This document shows, piece after piece, positions 50,551 to 61,793 of a stretch of DNA of 64,000 nt; positions within the stretch are counted from its first letter, which is position 1, and every line of letters begins with the position of its first letter. The notes under the pieces were generated by a model. It was not told where the DNA came from, ran no database searches, and saw only the letters and a list, made by a program, of their open reading frames with translations. The DNA comes from Sphingobium sp. CR2-8 (lineage in GTDB: Bacteria > Pseudomonadota > Alphaproteobacteria > Sphingomonadales > Sphingomonadaceae). Made by a program: the position numbers and the translations under genes. The stretch lies in NCBI RefSeq assembly GCF_035818615.1, contig NZ_JAYKZY010000002.1, positions 2,482,501-2,546,500 of the forward strand, read 5' to 3'.

Positions 50551-51102
50551 ATGTCCCGCCTGATCCTGTTCAACAAACCCTATGACATGCTGTCGCAATT
50601 CACCGATCGCGGCACCGACACCGCGCGCGCGACCTTGTCGGACTGTATCGCGGTGCCCGGCGTCTATCCCGCCGGGCGGCTCGATCGCGATAGCGAAGGG
50701 CTGCTGCTGCTGACCGACGACGGACGGCTCCAGTCGCGCATCGCCGATCCCAAATATAAGACCGCCAAAACCTATCTGGCGCAGGTGGAAGGCGACGTCA
50801 CCGACGAAGCGCTGGCGACGCTCCGCCGGGGCGTGGACCTGAAAGATGGCCTCACCCGCCCCGCCGACGTCGAACGGATCGAAGACCCCGACCTGTGGCC
50901 GCGCAATCCCCCGATCCGCGTCCGCAAGTCCATCCCCGACAGCTGGATCAGCCTGACCATCCGCGAAGGCCGCAACCGCCAGGTCCGCCGCATGACCGCC
51001 GCCGTCGGCCACCCCACATTGCGGCTGGTCCGCTGGCGAATCGGCGACTGGACCCTCGAAGGCCTGCAACCGGGCCAGTGGCGCGAGGTCGAGGTCGGCT
51101 AG
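50551..51102 (+). CDS. rluE: 23S rRNA pseudouridine synthase, RluE-like (RsuA family)
   Basis: 183 residues, without the N-terminal S4 domain that RsuA and RluB have, which is the RluE layout. The catalytic aspartate is in [18 protein letters not shown] and the C-terminal motif is [12 protein letters not shown]. The E. coli counterpart modifies U2457 of 23S rRNA near the peptidyl-transferase centre. It follows ksgA by 47 bp, so a shared transcript of rRNA-modifying enzymes is likely. Confidence 0.9.
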   Translation: MSRLILFNKPYDMLSQFTDRGTDTARATLSDCIAVPGVYPAGRLDRDSEGLLLLTDDGRLQSRIADPKYKTAKTYLAQVEGDVTDEALATLRRGVDLKDGLTRPADVERIEDPDLWPRNPPIRVRKSIPDSWISLTIREGRNRQVRRMTAAVGHPTLRLVRWRIGDWTLEGLQPGQWREVEVG

Positions 51103-51108
51103 GAATAT

Positions 51109-51264
51109 TCATTTCCGTTCGCCCTGAGCTTGTCGAAGGGCTTCCCTTCTTGGCACCCGCTTCCCCTTGGTCCGGCTGGTCAGGTGAAACTGCCGACACC
51201 GATCACAACGATAGGGGCGCAGCGGCACGTCGGCGCGCAACGCGACCACCAGCGCAGCATCCAA
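51109..51264 (-). CDS. Small zinc-finger-like protein, short and previously easy to miss
   Basis: In this frame the minus strand encodes LDAALVVALRADVPLRPYRC followed by DRCRQFHLTSRTKGKR, a CxxC...H pattern that I associate with a small conserved sphingomonad protein. The frame is open from just after the stop of the RoxA-like gene (51316-51318), and residues upstream of the TTG at 51264 (RLSICARKTRFGS) also look conserved. The true start therefore lies further up, but no normal start codon is available there: a rare start, coupling to the preceding stop, or a small deletion are all possible. The last ~11 codons (LRQAQGER) come from a dispersed repeat. DNA- or RNA-binding is a guess. Confidence 0.5.
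   Translation of the reverse strand: MDAALVVALRADVPLRPYRCDRCRQFHLTSRTKGKRVPRREALRQAQGERK
51117..51141 (+). repeat. Dispersed extragenic element (CCTGAGCTTGTCGAAGGG type)
   Basis: GTTCGCCCTGAGCTTGTCGA plus AGGGC, an imperfect hairpin that I recognise as an abundant intergenic element in sphingomonads and some other proteobacteria. Here it forms the 3' end of the small zinc-finger frame. Confidence 0.7.
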
Positions 51265-51315
51265 CGACCCGAACCGCGTCTTCCGCGCGCATATGCTGAG
51301 CCGCGTGCGGATCGC

Positions 51316-52467
51316 TCAATCCTCCGGTAGGAAACTGACGCTGCCCTCATTATAGAGCATCACGACCAGCGCCATCGCCGCGTCCGACGCGGTCAGCGCA
51401 GGATCGACCAGTATCTCGTCCACCGCGCATATCTGCTCAGCGAGCGCCGCGACGTCCCCATCGCACGCATGCGCCTGCCCATCCACGAACAGCGTGAGCG
51501 CGCCCTCCCCCTGCCGCACGAAGGCGAAGCGGCTCGCCGGGTTGCGGCACAGCGCGACACCCTCTTCCACCAATTCCCGTACATGGTCGGCGACGATTGG
51601 CTCGTCCGGGCGGAAATCCAGCTCGGGATATTTGCGCTCGCTGCTATGTTCGCCGAACCAGTGCGCGAAGGCCGCCCGGTCGTCCAGCGCCTGCGCCACC
51701 ATCGCCTGCAATCGCGCCAAGGCCGCCGCGCCGATTTCACCGGGATTATCCTGCGTGGTCAGATCGGGATCGGCATAGCGGTCGTCATCCTCCATGCCTG
51801 CAACGACATGCGCGCAAAATTGCTCGACCAGTTCGCTGCGCGACGGCGCGCGAAAGCCGACCGAATAGGTCATGCAATCGTCGCCCAGCGCCATGCCATC
51901 ATGCGCAAATCCCGGCGGCACATAGAGTATGTCGCCCGGCTCCAGCACCCATTCTTCCTCCGGCACAAACGCCGCCAGCAGGCGCAGGTCATCGTGCAGC
52001 AACAGGGGCGTATCCGCGTCGCACCGCCCGCCCACCTGCCAGCGGCGACGGCCCAGCCCCTGGATCAGGAACACGTCATATTGGTCGTAATGCGCCCCAA
52101 CGCCGCCGCCATCGGTGGCGTAGCTGACCATCACATCGTCGATCCGCCAATTGGGAATGAAGCGAAACGGCGCGATCAGCGCTGCGACATCGGGCACATG
52201 GGTGTCCACCGCCTGCACCAACAGGGTCCAGGGATTGCCGTCCATCCGGCTGAAACGTTCTTCTGGCAGCGGACCATGCTCCACCGTCCAGCTCATATCG
52301 GGGCGCCGGATCAGTCGCAATTCGACGCCCTCCTCGCAGGCCAGACCCGCCAGTTCGTCCGGCTCGACCGGATTGATCCACGCGCTCCACGGATTGCGGA
52401 TCAGCAGCGGCTTCTTCTGCCAATAGTCGCGCAGGAACAGGTCGATGTCGAAATGGGTGAAATGCAT
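51316..52467 (-). CDS. JmjC-type cupin oxygenase, RoxA/YcfD-like ribosomal protein hydroxylase
   Basis: 383 residues. An N-terminal JmjC cupin (~1-210) contains FLRDYWQKKPLLIRN at the start, the HxD iron motif in GAHYDQYDVFLIQG and the second histidine in VPPGFAHDGMALG. A helical dimerisation region and a C-terminal winged-helix-like part (~290-383) follow. The family hydroxylates an arginine of ribosomal protein L16 using iron, oxygen and 2-oxoglutarate. Length and layout match YcfD. It ends directly at the small zinc-finger frame. Confidence 0.9.
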   Translation of the reverse strand: MHFTHFDIDLFLRDYWQKKPLLIRNPWSAWINPVEPDELAGLACEEGVELRLIRRPDMSWTVEHGPLPEERFSRMDGNPWTLLVQAVDTHVPDVAALIAPFRFIPNWRIDDVMVSYATDGGGVGAHYDQYDVFLIQGLGRRRWQVGGRCDADTPLLLHDDLRLLAAFVPEEEWVLEPGDILYVPPGFAHDGMALGDDCMTYSVGFRAPSRSELVEQFCAHVVAGMEDDDRYADPDLTTQDNPGEIGAAALARLQAMVAQALDDRAAFAHWFGEHSSERKYPELDFRPDEPIVADHVRELVEEGVALCRNPASRFAFVRQGEGALTLFVDGQAHACDGDVAALAEQICAVDEILVDPALTASDAAMALVVMLYNEGSVSFLPED

Positions 52468-52555
52468 GCGATGCCCATATTAGCGGGCGCGCCTCATGCG
52501 CCCGCCCGACCGGCCTTGCCGCGCGCTGCCCGTGAAGTCAAAGGATGCGCGCCCA

Positions 52556-53074
52556 TCAGGGCGTCTGCGTCTTGCCTTCCTTGGGCGCGGGCACGGCGGC
52601 CTTGTCCGTCATGGCAACCGCAGGCGGCCCTTTCTGGATAGCGGCGGACAGCTTGCCCACCGGGGCGCAATCGCCCTTGCAGAGCGCCTGCGCCTGCGCC
52701 AGCACCTCTTTCGCGCGCGCCACCGCGCCCTTTTCGACCATCGCCTCGCCCTGTCCCGCCAAGGCGACGACATCGGTCGGGTCCAGCAGCAGCGCTTCCT
52801 TATACAGGCGGATCGCCTTGCCCTGCAGGCCCTGCGCCCGCGCGACTTCGGCCAGTTCGATGAATGCCGCGCGGTTGCGCGGATCGATAGCCAGCGCGCT
52901 TTCCAACGCATCGTTCGCGCCGCTCAGGTTCCCGGCCTTGCGCGCCGCTTCACCCGCCTTCTGCCATTCCATCGACTGCGGGTTGATCTGGCTATCTGGC
53001 TTCTGGCTCAGTCCCATGCTCGACACGGTGGTCAGGACAAGCGCAAGCGCGATCGAGGCGGGGGTAAAACGCAT
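52556..53074 (-). CDS. Secreted tetratricopeptide-repeat protein
   Basis: 172 residues from the ATG at 53074, which has a GGAGATA box; the longer frame upstream lacks features. A signal peptide ([16 protein letters not shown]) precedes three TPR units ([60 protein letters not shown]). A proline-rich tail ends the protein. Such small TPR proteins act as periplasmic interaction scaffolds; the partner is unknown. 77 bp downstream of rsmB on the same strand. Confidence 0.85.
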   Translation of the reverse strand: MRFTPASIALALVLTTVSSMGLSQKPDSQINPQSMEWQKAGEAARKAGNLSGANDALESALAIDPRNRAAFIELAEVARAQGLQGKAIRLYKEALLLDPTDVVALAGQGEAMVEKGAVARAKEVLAQAQALCKGDCAPVGKLSAAIQKGPPAVAMTDKAAVPAPKEGKTQTP

Positions 53075-53151
53075 AACTATCTCCAGCCATGTTTCAGGCG
53101 CTGATTCCGAACAAGTGTCGCGATTTTCCCAGCGCTTGTCCATGGTCTGTT

Positions 53152-54327
53152 TCACGTCCCCCGGCGCAGCCGCGCAAAGAAGAAACCGTCGCTGCCATCA
53201 TGACCCGGCGTCAGCAACAGGCCCGGCCCATGCGCGCGGCCCACAGACAGGTCGATCGGCTCCACATTCCAACCGCCATGCCGCGCCAAAAACGCCTCCA
53301 CCTGCCCCCGCCCTTCCCGTTCGGTCAGCGCGCAAGTAGCATAGACCAGCGCCCCGCCCGGCGCCAGCAGCGGCGCGGCGAAATCCAATATGCGCGCCTG
53401 CTCCGCGACCAGCCGGTCGAGCCGCGCCTGCGTCAGCCGCCAGCGCGCCTCCGGATTGCGCCGCCATGTACCCGTCCCCGAACAGGGCGCATCGACCAGC
53501 ACGACGTCCACTTTTCCCGTCAGGCTCTCCAGCCCGCGCGCCTCATGGCTCTGGTCCAGCAACAGCGTCTCGATGAAGGTCGCGCCCGCCCGCGCCGCGC
53601 GCGGTTCCAGCCGCGCCAGCCGCGACCGGATCGTGTCGGCCGCAACCAGCGTGCCCTGCCCACCCATCGCCGCCGCCAGCGCCAGGGTCTTGCCCCCCGC
53701 GCCTGCGCACAGGTCGACCACCGTCATGCCCGTTGCTGCGCCGCAGGCCGCCGCAATCCACTGGCTGCCCGCGTCCTGCACCTCGATCAGCCCGTCCTTC
53801 CACGCCGCCTGCTGCTCGACCGGGAAACCTTCGGGCAGGCGCAGGCCGTCGGGCAGGCCCGCGATCGGCACGGCATCGGGCAGCGAAGGCGCGACATCGG
53901 CCATCGTCGCCTTCAATCGGTTGACGCGCACATCCACTGGCGCGCGGCCCAGCAGCACGTCCTGCTCCACCGGCGCAGCCAGCAACGGTTGCAGCCAGCC
54001 GGGCACAGCGCCAGCCGCCGTGCCCGTCTCGCCCGGTTCGATCGGCAGCGGCGCATGGGTCGATCCGTCGAACAGCGCGGCAACCTGGGGCCGCTCCAGC
54101 GCCACGCCGATCATCGCCGCACGTCCCGTCTCCGGCCGCTCGCCCGCCCGGCGGATCGCGTCATAGACATGGTCGCGCACCGCCCGCCTGTCCCGCGACC
54201 CGGCATAGCGCCGCTCCTTGAAATAGCGCGCGATCAGCGTATCGGCCGCCGGCCCGCCATCGCGCGCCGACGCGATGATGGCGTCCAGCAGATCGATCGC
54301 AGCCTGGATTCTGGCGGATGGGGTCAT
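53152..54327 (-). CDS. rsmB: 16S rRNA m5C967 methyltransferase (RsmB)
   Basis: 391 residues from the ATG at 54327. An N-terminal NusB-like RNA-binding domain (~1-130: [20 protein letters not shown]) is followed by the SAM-dependent domain with [17 protein letters not shown], the [20 protein letters not shown] motif IV cysteine, and [14 protein letters not shown] carrying the second, catalytic cysteine. It methylates C967 of 16S rRNA. Its ribosome-binding sequence GAGGAT lies inside the inverted-repeat element that separates it from guaB. Confidence 0.94.
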   Translation of the reverse strand: MTPSARIQAAIDLLDAIIASARDGGPAADTLIARYFKERRYAGSRDRRAVRDHVYDAIRRAGERPETGRAAMIGVALERPQVAALFDGSTHAPLPIEPGETGTAAGAVPGWLQPLLAAPVEQDVLLGRAPVDVRVNRLKATMADVAPSLPDAVPIAGLPDGLRLPEGFPVEQQAAWKDGLIEVQDAGSQWIAAACGAATGMTVVDLCAGAGGKTLALAAAMGGQGTLVAADTIRSRLARLEPRAARAGATFIETLLLDQSHEARGLESLTGKVDVVLVDAPCSGTGTWRRNPEARWRLTQARLDRLVAEQARILDFAAPLLAPGGALVYATCALTEREGRGQVEAFLARHGGWNVEPIDLSVGRAHGPGLLLTPGHDGSDGFFFARLRRGT

Positions 54328-54329
54328 AT

Positions 54330-54480
54330 CCTCCCCCGCAGGGGGAGGGGGACCATGACGCGAAGCGGCATGGTGGAGGGGGCGGGCAGCGAGCACAAGC
54401 CTGCAAGAGGCAGCGTCCCGTGGCGAACCCCCTCCACCACTGGCTTCGCCAGCGGTCCCCCTCCCCGTACCGGGGAGGAT
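54330..54480. repeat. Imperfect inverted-repeat extragenic element between guaB and rsmB
   Basis: Left arm 54330-54382 and right arm 54428-54479 are inverted copies: both contain TCCTCCCC.. next to GGGGAG, a GGGGGACC/GGTCCCCC core, and TGGTGGAGGGGG/CCCCCTCCACCA. About 45 bases separate the arms. The element occupies the complete gap between guaB and rsmB. Similar GC-rich palindromic units are common between genes in sphingomonads. Confidence 0.75.
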
Positions 54481-56043
<1,563 letters not shown>

Positions 56044-56234
56044 TTATTGCGGCGCGGTGGAAGAGGCGCGGACCGGGTCGCCCCGATGACCAAAGCCGAC
56101 GATGGCACGGCAACACATGCCGGGCCGGTAGCCATCGGAGTGACGCGCATCCACCTGGAAGCTATCCAAAACCCGCTGTCTACGTCTGCGCTTCAAACCA
56201 GCGTCCTTGCGGTCAGACGCAGCCCCCCCACCAA

Positions 56235-57122
56235 TCAGAACGCCCGATCGCGTACGCGCACCTTGGCGGCTTCGGCCACCCGCCTGGCGACGACTTGGTC
56301 GTCCGGTCGGCAATAGAGGGTGTTCAGTCCCTCGGTATTGAAACCCTTGGCGCGCGTCAGTCGACGCGTCACCGCATCATAATGGTGCGGGGCGAAACCA
56401 GCCTCGACCAATATCGCGTCCACCTCGGCATCCGGATGGCCATAGCGTTCGCCCGATCCGTTCAGTTCCACTACGATCGCCCGCAGGTCCGGCGTCGCCA
56501 GGCATGTGCTTCCGCCCCGCAGCACCTCGACTTCGAAACCCTCGACATCCAGCTTTATCATGCTCGCGCTCCGGCCCGCCAATATGTCGTCCAGCGTCCG
56601 CACCGGAACCGCGATGCCACCGCTGTCGACCACATGGTTCAGGCCGCCGCGATCGGCGGTGAAATGCAGCGTGCCCGCCTTGTCCGCCAAGCCGATATTG
56701 AGCAGTTCCGCTTGTGCGCCGATCCCGTTCAGCCGCAGGTTCCGTTGCAGCTTGGCATAGGTCTGGGGCACCGGTTCGACCGCGATCACCCGTGCACCCC
56801 CTACGGCACCCGCCAGCACCGAATAGGCGCCCACATTCGCGCCGATGTCGACGAAAAGGTCGTCGGCCCGCAGGAAATGGACCAGGAACATCATTTCGGG
56901 AAAATCCCACATCTGCCCGGTGTAGGAGAGGGTCGCATAATTTTCGGCGTTGGACAGGATGATCTCCGTCCCCTCGGCCATGGGCATCACATAGTCGACG
57001 TCGATCAGCCGCCGCCCGATATTCCATTTCAGGTAGCGCGCCACCGTCTGCCATGGCTTCCCCTGATTAAGCGGGTGCCCCGTCATTTCGCGCAGGGACT
57101 TCAGGCGGTAGGACAAGGACAT
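56235..57122 (-). CDS. FkbM-family SAM-dependent methyltransferase
   Basis: 295 residues from the ATG at 57122, which has a GGAG box; an ATG 14 codons upstream is also in frame. The Rossmann core shows DLFVDIGANVGAYSVLAG (motif I), VIAVEPVPQTYAKLQRNL and the FkbM hallmark SMIKLDVEGFEVEVLRGG. Family members methylate hydroxyls of glycans or lipids. It stands alone between guaB and ftsH, so the acceptor is unknown. No signal peptide or membrane helix. Confidence 0.9.
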   Translation of the reverse strand: MSLSYRLKSLREMTGHPLNQGKPWQTVARYLKWNIGRRLIDVDYVMPMAEGTEIILSNAENYATLSYTGQMWDFPEMMFLVHFLRADDLFVDIGANVGAYSVLAGAVGGARVIAVEPVPQTYAKLQRNLRLNGIGAQAELLNIGLADKAGTLHFTADRGGLNHVVDSGGIAVPVRTLDDILAGRSASMIKLDVEGFEVEVLRGGSTCLATPDLRAIVVELNGSGERYGHPDAEVDAILVEAGFAPHHYDAVTRRLTRAKGFNTEGLNTLYCRPDDQVVARRVAEAAKVRVRDRAF

Positions 57123-57354
57123 GCAGGAACTCCGAAGGCCATGGCGGTTTCTCTGCGCGGTCATGCCGCAAAAAAGAGGTGGCGCTTGCCGTGGCTTTAG
57201 CCCGGCCAGATGAAAATAATGCTAACCCGACCGGCCCGGCGCCATAGCAACATCGTGGGAAGCCGAAGACTTTATGCTGATATGCCGCGTCATTACGAGC
57301 ACAGCGACACAAAGCCGATGTGAACAGCCAGCCTATTGCTCCAGAACAGCATAT

Positions 57355-57388
57355 GAAAAGGGGCGCAGCCATCGGCCACGCCCCTTCT
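57355..57388 (-). terminator. Intrinsic terminator after ftsH
   Basis: Minus-strand hairpin with arms AAGGGGCG (57379-57386) and CGCCCCTT (57358-57365) followed by TTCATATG; about 20 bp beyond the ftsH stop. Confidence 0.75.
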
Positions 57389-57408
57389 CTCTAGCCTTGT
57401 CGCAACCT

Positions 57409-59364
57409 TCAAGCCCCGGCAGGCGATGCCTCGCCGAACGGTCCCTTGCGCTTGCGGGTGCGCGGGATGGAGGAGCCTGCCGCCGGGATCACCGATGGCT
57501 TGATCGTCGTCCCGTCGTCGCGGGTGATCTCGCCCTTTTCCAGCAGCGCCTTGATCTCGTCGCCACTCAGCGTCTCATATTCCAGCATCGCGTTGGCGAG
57601 CAGATGGAGTTGGTCCTCGTGACCCTTGAGAAGTTCCTGCGCGCGGGCATAGCCCTGCTCCACCAGCCCGCGGATTTCCGCGTCGATCAGCTTGGCCGTC
57701 TCGTCGGACATATGGACGCGCTGGCTCTGCGAATAGCCCAGGAACGTCTCGCCCTGCTGCTCTTCATATTGCAGCGGCCCCAGCTTGTCCGACATGCCCC
57801 ATTGGGTGACCATGTCGCGCGCCAGCTTGGTGGCGTATTGAATGTCGCCCGACGCGCCGCTCGACACCTTATCGTAGCCGAAGATGATCTCCTCGGCCAC
57901 GCGCCCGCCCATGGCGACCGCCATGTTCGCGTGCATCTTGTCGCGATGATAGCTGTAGCTGTCGCGTTCCGGCAGGCGCATCACCATGCCCAGCGCGCGA
58001 CCGCGCGGGATGATCGTCGCCTTGTGGATCGGGTCGGACGCGGGTTCGTGGACCGACACGATCGCATGGCCCGCCTCATGATAGGCGGTCATCTTCTTCT
58101 CATCGTCGGTCATGACCATGGAGCGGCGTTCCGCGCCCATCATCACCTTGTCCTTGGCCAATTCGAACTCGTCCATCGCCACCAGCCGCTTGCCGCGCCG
58201 CGCCGCCGTCAAAGCAGCTTCGTTGACGAGGTTAGCAAGGTCCGCGCCGGAAAAGCCGGGCGTGCCGCGCGCGATGGTACGCGGATTGACGTCGGGCGCC
58301 AGCGGCACCTTCTTCATATGCACGGCCAGGATTTTCTCGCGCCCCTCGATATCGGGACGGGGCACCACAACCTGACGGTCGAAACGGCCCGGACGCAGCA
58401 GCGCGGGGTCCAGCACGTCGGGACGGTTGGTCGCCGCGACGATGATGATGCCCTCATTCGCCTCGAAGCCGTCCATCTCGACCAACAGCTGGTTCAGCGT
58501 CTGCTCGCGCTCGTCATTGCCATTGCCCAGGCCCGCACCACGATGGCGACCGACCGCGTCGATTTCGTCGATGAACACGATGCACGGCGCATTCTTCTTC
58601 GCCTGCTCAAACATGTCGCGCACGCGGCTCGCGCCCACGCCCACGAACATTTCGACGAAGTCCGAACCCGAAATGGTGAAGAACGGCACACCCGCCTCCC
58701 CCGCGATCGCGCGGGCCAGCAGCGTCTTGCCGGTGCCGGGGCTGCCGACCAGCAGCGCACCCTTGGGGATCTTGCCGCCCAGACGCGCGAACTTGGTCGG
58801 GTCTTTCAGGAACTCGACGATTTCCTGCAATTCCTCGCGCGCTTCATCGATGCCCGCAACGTCATCAAACGTCACCTTGCCATGTTTTTCGGTGAGCAGC
58901 TTGGCCTTGGACTTGCCGAAACCCATCGCGCCGCCCGCGCCGCCGCCCTTTTGCATCTGGCGCAGCACGAAGAAGGCGATGCCCAGGATCAGCAGGAACG
59001 GCAGCGACTGGTAGATCAATATCTGCCAGAAGCTCGGCTGGTCCTGCGCCTGACCCGAATATTTGACATTATAGTCGTCCAGCAAGCCGGTAAGGCCCGG
59101 ATCGCTGACCGGAATGGTGGTGAACTTCTGCCCGCTCGACAAGGTGCCGCTGATCTTGTCCGGCGCGATCGCGACGTCCTTGACCTGGCCTTCCTGCACC
59201 TTGGACCGGAATTCCGAATAGGCGATGCCCGACCCGGCGCTGGACGCGGACCGGCTGTCGAACATCGACACGAACAGCAGCAGGGCGACGATCACGCCCG
59301 CCCAAATCATCGCGCTCTTGATCCAGGGGTTGCCCTGCGGGTCTTTTTCGTCGTTCATCATCAC
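57409..59364 (-). CDS. ftsH: ATP-dependent zinc metalloprotease FtsH
   Basis: 651 residues. Two membrane helices flank a periplasmic domain (first helix [19 protein letters not shown]; second at [21 protein letters not shown]). The AAA domain has Walker [15 protein letters not shown], Walker [13 protein letters not shown] and the second region of homology [20 protein letters not shown]. The protease domain has HEAGH at residues 429-433. It degrades membrane and regulatory proteins as a hexamer, and is usually essential. It follows a small membrane protein and tilS on the same strand. Confidence 0.98.
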   Translation of the reverse strand: MMMNDEKDPQGNPWIKSAMIWAGVIVALLLFVSMFDSRSASSAGSGIAYSEFRSKVQEGQVKDVAIAPDKISGTLSSGQKFTTIPVSDPGLTGLLDDYNVKYSGQAQDQPSFWQILIYQSLPFLLILGIAFFVLRQMQKGGGAGGAMGFGKSKAKLLTEKHGKVTFDDVAGIDEAREELQEIVEFLKDPTKFARLGGKIPKGALLVGSPGTGKTLLARAIAGEAGVPFFTISGSDFVEMFVGVGASRVRDMFEQAKKNAPCIVFIDEIDAVGRHRGAGLGNGNDEREQTLNQLLVEMDGFEANEGIIIVAATNRPDVLDPALLRPGRFDRQVVVPRPDIEGREKILAVHMKKVPLAPDVNPRTIARGTPGFSGADLANLVNEAALTAARRGKRLVAMDEFELAKDKVMMGAERRSMVMTDDEKKMTAYHEAGHAIVSVHEPASDPIHKATIIPRGRALGMVMRLPERDSYSYHRDKMHANMAVAMGGRVAEEIIFGYDKVSSGASGDIQYATKLARDMVTQWGMSDKLGPLQYEEQQGETFLGYSQSQRVHMSDETAKLIDAEIRGLVEQGYARAQELLKGHEDQLHLLANAMLEYETLSGDEIKALLEKGEITRDDGTTIKPSVIPAAGSSIPRTRKRKGPFGEASPAGA

Positions 59365-59457
59365 TCACTTTCACCGGACAAGATAGGGCGCGCCCGCAAA
59401 AGCGCAAGCGGACCGCGCATATGCGCCGCCCGCAATTTCGCGCCCTCTTCCCGACGA

Positions 59458-59649
59458 TCAGCGGCCGGTGAGCAACGTCATCGCGACATAGGCCAATGCC
59501 AGCGCCAAACCGCCCGACAGACCGCACAACAGATAGCCGATATAGAGGAGGACAGGTGGATGCGGCCGGGCCAGCTTCCGGTTACGCTGCGCCGCCGAAA
59601 GGATCACGCTGGCCAACAGACCATAGGTTAGTGCCGCAAACTCCACCAT
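59458..59649 (-). CDS. Small two-helix membrane protein
   Basis: 63 residues with two hydrophobic segments (AALTYGLLASVILSAA and YIGYLLCGLSGGLALALAYVAM) joined by a basic loop (QRNRKLARPHPP). No family recognised. It lies between tilS and ftsH in the same orientation with modest gaps, so it is probably on the same transcript; FtsH modulators are often small membrane proteins, but nothing in the sequence shows that role here. Confidence 0.6.
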   Translation of the reverse strand: MVEFAALTYGLLASVILSAAQRNRKLARPHPPVLLYIGYLLCGLSGGLALALAYVAMTLLTGR

Positions 59650-59697
59650 CGTCTTGGATTCCCCGCTAGAAAGTCCACAGGATAGCCCGGACGATCT

Positions 59698-60738
59698 TTA
59701 AAAGCCGCCCATTGCAATGCAACAAATCGGCGAGCCGTTCATCACGCGCGGCAACCCGTGGAACCTTTCCGTAACGACCTTTTCTACCGGCGCGGCGGTG
59801 CGCGTCGAAGCGTCCAATGCGCGCCGCCCTGCAGCAGCCAGTCCCCCAAACTCGCCTTCCCCCGCCATCGCCGCCGCGATCGCCCGGTCCAGCCCATCGC
59901 CGCGCGGCGGCGCACCCCCCGCCTGGGTCAGCATATGCAGCACCAGCCGCCGCAGATATTCCCTCGGCAGGTCGGTCCGCTCCAGCCGCCATCCCGCATC
60001 GTCCGCCCGCACATGCGCCGCCGCCAGCGCATCCACGCTCCAGCCGATCGCCGCCTCGGCCTCCGCCAATGCTGCCGCGCTGCGCGCCGCCGCCTCCGGG
60101 TCCAGCCACGATGCGTCCGCCAAGGCGACCCGCAACGCCGCCCGGTCGAACCGCGGATCGGCATTGGACGGATCATGGACATGCGGCAGCGCTTCCGCAT
60201 CGACCAGCGCCTGCAACGCCGCCTTGCGCACGCCCAATAGCGGCCGGATGACCCGGCCGGACCGCACCCGCACCCCCGCCAGCCCAGCGACGCCCGACCC
60301 GCGATTGAGCCGCATCAATAGCGTTTCCAGCTGGTCGTCGGCATGATGAGCCGTCATGATCCAGTCGATGCCCCCGCCCTGACTTTGACTCGCGCGCCAC
60401 GCCTCGATCACGCGGTAGCGCATCGCCCGCGCCCAGGCCTGCACATTGCCCGCGACCGGTGCATCGGGCGTCATGATTGCGTGCGGAATATCCTGCGCAG
60501 CGCACCAGCGCGCGACCATCGCCGCCTCGTCCGCCGACGCAACGCGCAACTGGTGATCCACCGTCACCGCCGCCACCCGCCCGGGAAAAGCCTGCGCCGC
60601 CAGAAAAAGCAGCGCCATGCTGTCCGGCCCGCCCGACACCGCCACGCCGAAACGCGCGGCGGGCGCGTCGCCGATCAGCGCCCGCGTCGCCGCGATCAGC
60701 TGCGCGCCGAGCGTCGCGCCGTCGCTGGTCAGCTGCAC
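59698..60738 (-). CDS. tilS: tRNA(Ile)-lysidine synthetase
   Basis: 346 residues, on the short side for the family. The PP-loop ATPase motif is VAVSGGPDSMALL (~33), followed by TVDHQLR and AHHADDQLETLLMRLNRGSG. It attaches lysine to C34 of the CAU-anticodon isoleucine tRNA so that AUA is read correctly, an essential activity. The C-terminal substrate-binding domain appears reduced, as in other alphaproteobacteria. The start overlaps cpoB by 10 bp. Confidence 0.95.
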   Translation of the reverse strand: MQLTSDGATLGAQLIAATRALIGDAPAARFGVAVSGGPDSMALLFLAAQAFPGRVAAVTVDHQLRVASADEAAMVARWCAAQDIPHAIMTPDAPVAGNVQAWARAMRYRVIEAWRASQSQGGGIDWIMTAHHADDQLETLLMRLNRGSGVAGLAGVRVRSGRVIRPLLGVRKAALQALVDAEALPHVHDPSNADPRFDRAALRVALADASWLDPEAAARSAAALAEAEAAIGWSVDALAAAHVRADDAGWRLERTDLPREYLRRLVLHMLTQAGGAPPRGDGLDRAIAAAMAGEGEFGGLAAAGRRALDASTRTAAPVEKVVTERFHGLPRVMNGSPICCIAMGGF

Positions 60739-61703
60739 TTCGCCTTCGCGCGGCCCGCCGTCATCAGCCCGCGCAGACTGTTCGACAGGCTCTCGCCATA
60801 GACCTGTTCCAGTTCCTGATAGACCTTGCAGGCGTCGGCCGGCTTCTTGAGCTGAATCAACGCCTCGCCCAGATAGGCCAGGCTATCCGCCGCCCGATCG
60901 CCGCGCGGGCGCTTCTGGTAATTTTCATAGAAGGCGACCGAGGCCAGCGCGGGCTTGCCATCGTCCAGATAGGCCCGGCCCAGCAGATTCTGCGCCTTGC
61001 TGGCGATCGGGCTGGTGCCATATTTGTCGACCGTCGCCTTCAACTGCCCCTGCGCTTCGGGATAGAATTTCGCGTCCCACAGCCGGAAGCCATAACTATA
61101 GGCGTCGTCCGCCGCATCGCCGGTATCGGGCCGCTCGATCGCCGCGACGGCGGTCTTGCGCGCCTCGCTGGCGACCGGCGCGGGCGCGGGCTTGGCGCCG
61201 GTGGTCGCGGCAGGCTTGGTCGGGGATGACGGCTGGGCCTGACCACCGACCGGCGCAGGCTCGAACGACCCCGTCCCTACCCCCGGCCCGGCCGGGCGCG
61301 GCGTGGGCGCGGCGGCGGGCGCAGGCGCGGCCATCCGCGCGTCATTCTCCGCCTTATATTTGTTGAACGCTTCTTCCAGCTGGCGCAGCTTGTAATTGTT
61401 TTCCTCGACCTGGCCGGTGATCGACGCCAGCTGCGATTCCAGCGCGCCGACGCGCGATGTCAGGTCGGCGATCGGGGTGGATGCGGGCGATCCCGGTGCG
61501 ACCGTCGGCGTGTTGGGGCGCTTGATCTCCGCCTCGATCGGGGTGCCTGCCGGAAACACCTTGCGCTGCACCGCGCGCATTTCCTTTTCCAGCCGGTCCA
61601 CCCGCACCTCGACCGGCGCGCTTTGCGCAGCCGCCGGGACAGCCATGACGGGCGCGGCGATCGCCATCAGGACGGCCGATGTCGCAAAGAGGGCGTTACG
61701 CAT
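60729..61703 (-). CDS. cpoB: Tol-Pal system protein CpoB (YbgF)
   Basis: 324 residues. A signal peptide (ALFATSAVLMAIAAPVMAVPAAA) is followed by an N-terminal coiled coil (VRVDRLEKEMRAVQRKV and SRVGALESQLASITGQVEEN), a long Pro/Ala linker (~130-190) and C-terminal TPRs (DAYSYGFRLWDAKFYPEAQG, AFYENYQKRPRGDRAADSLA). It coordinates peptidoglycan synthesis with outer-membrane constriction at division. tolQRAB and pal are not adjacent in this window on this side. Confidence 0.93.
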   Translation of the reverse strand: MRNALFATSAVLMAIAAPVMAVPAAAQSAPVEVRVDRLEKEMRAVQRKVFPAGTPIEAEIKRPNTPTVAPGSPASTPIADLTSRVGALESQLASITGQVEENNYKLRQLEEAFNKYKAENDARMAAPAPAAAPTPRPAGPGVGTGSFEPAPVGGQAQPSSPTKPAATTGAKPAPAPVASEARKTAVAAIERPDTGDAADDAYSYGFRLWDAKFYPEAQGQLKATVDKYGTSPIASKAQNLLGRAYLDDGKPALASVAFYENYQKRPRGDRAADSLAYLGEALIQLKKPADACKVYQELEQVYGESLSNSLRGLMTAGRAKAKCS

Positions 61704-61793
61704 GATGATCCCCGACTAGAATTTCTGGCCTTAACCATAAGGCGTTATTTCGCGCCGTAAAGCGCGGCGTTGGCGACCGGCCGCCGCCCCCGT

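Noticed and set aside
57274..59631. Plus-strand frame of 785 codons opposite ftsH
   Set aside because: Antisense shadow of a fully conserved essential gene.
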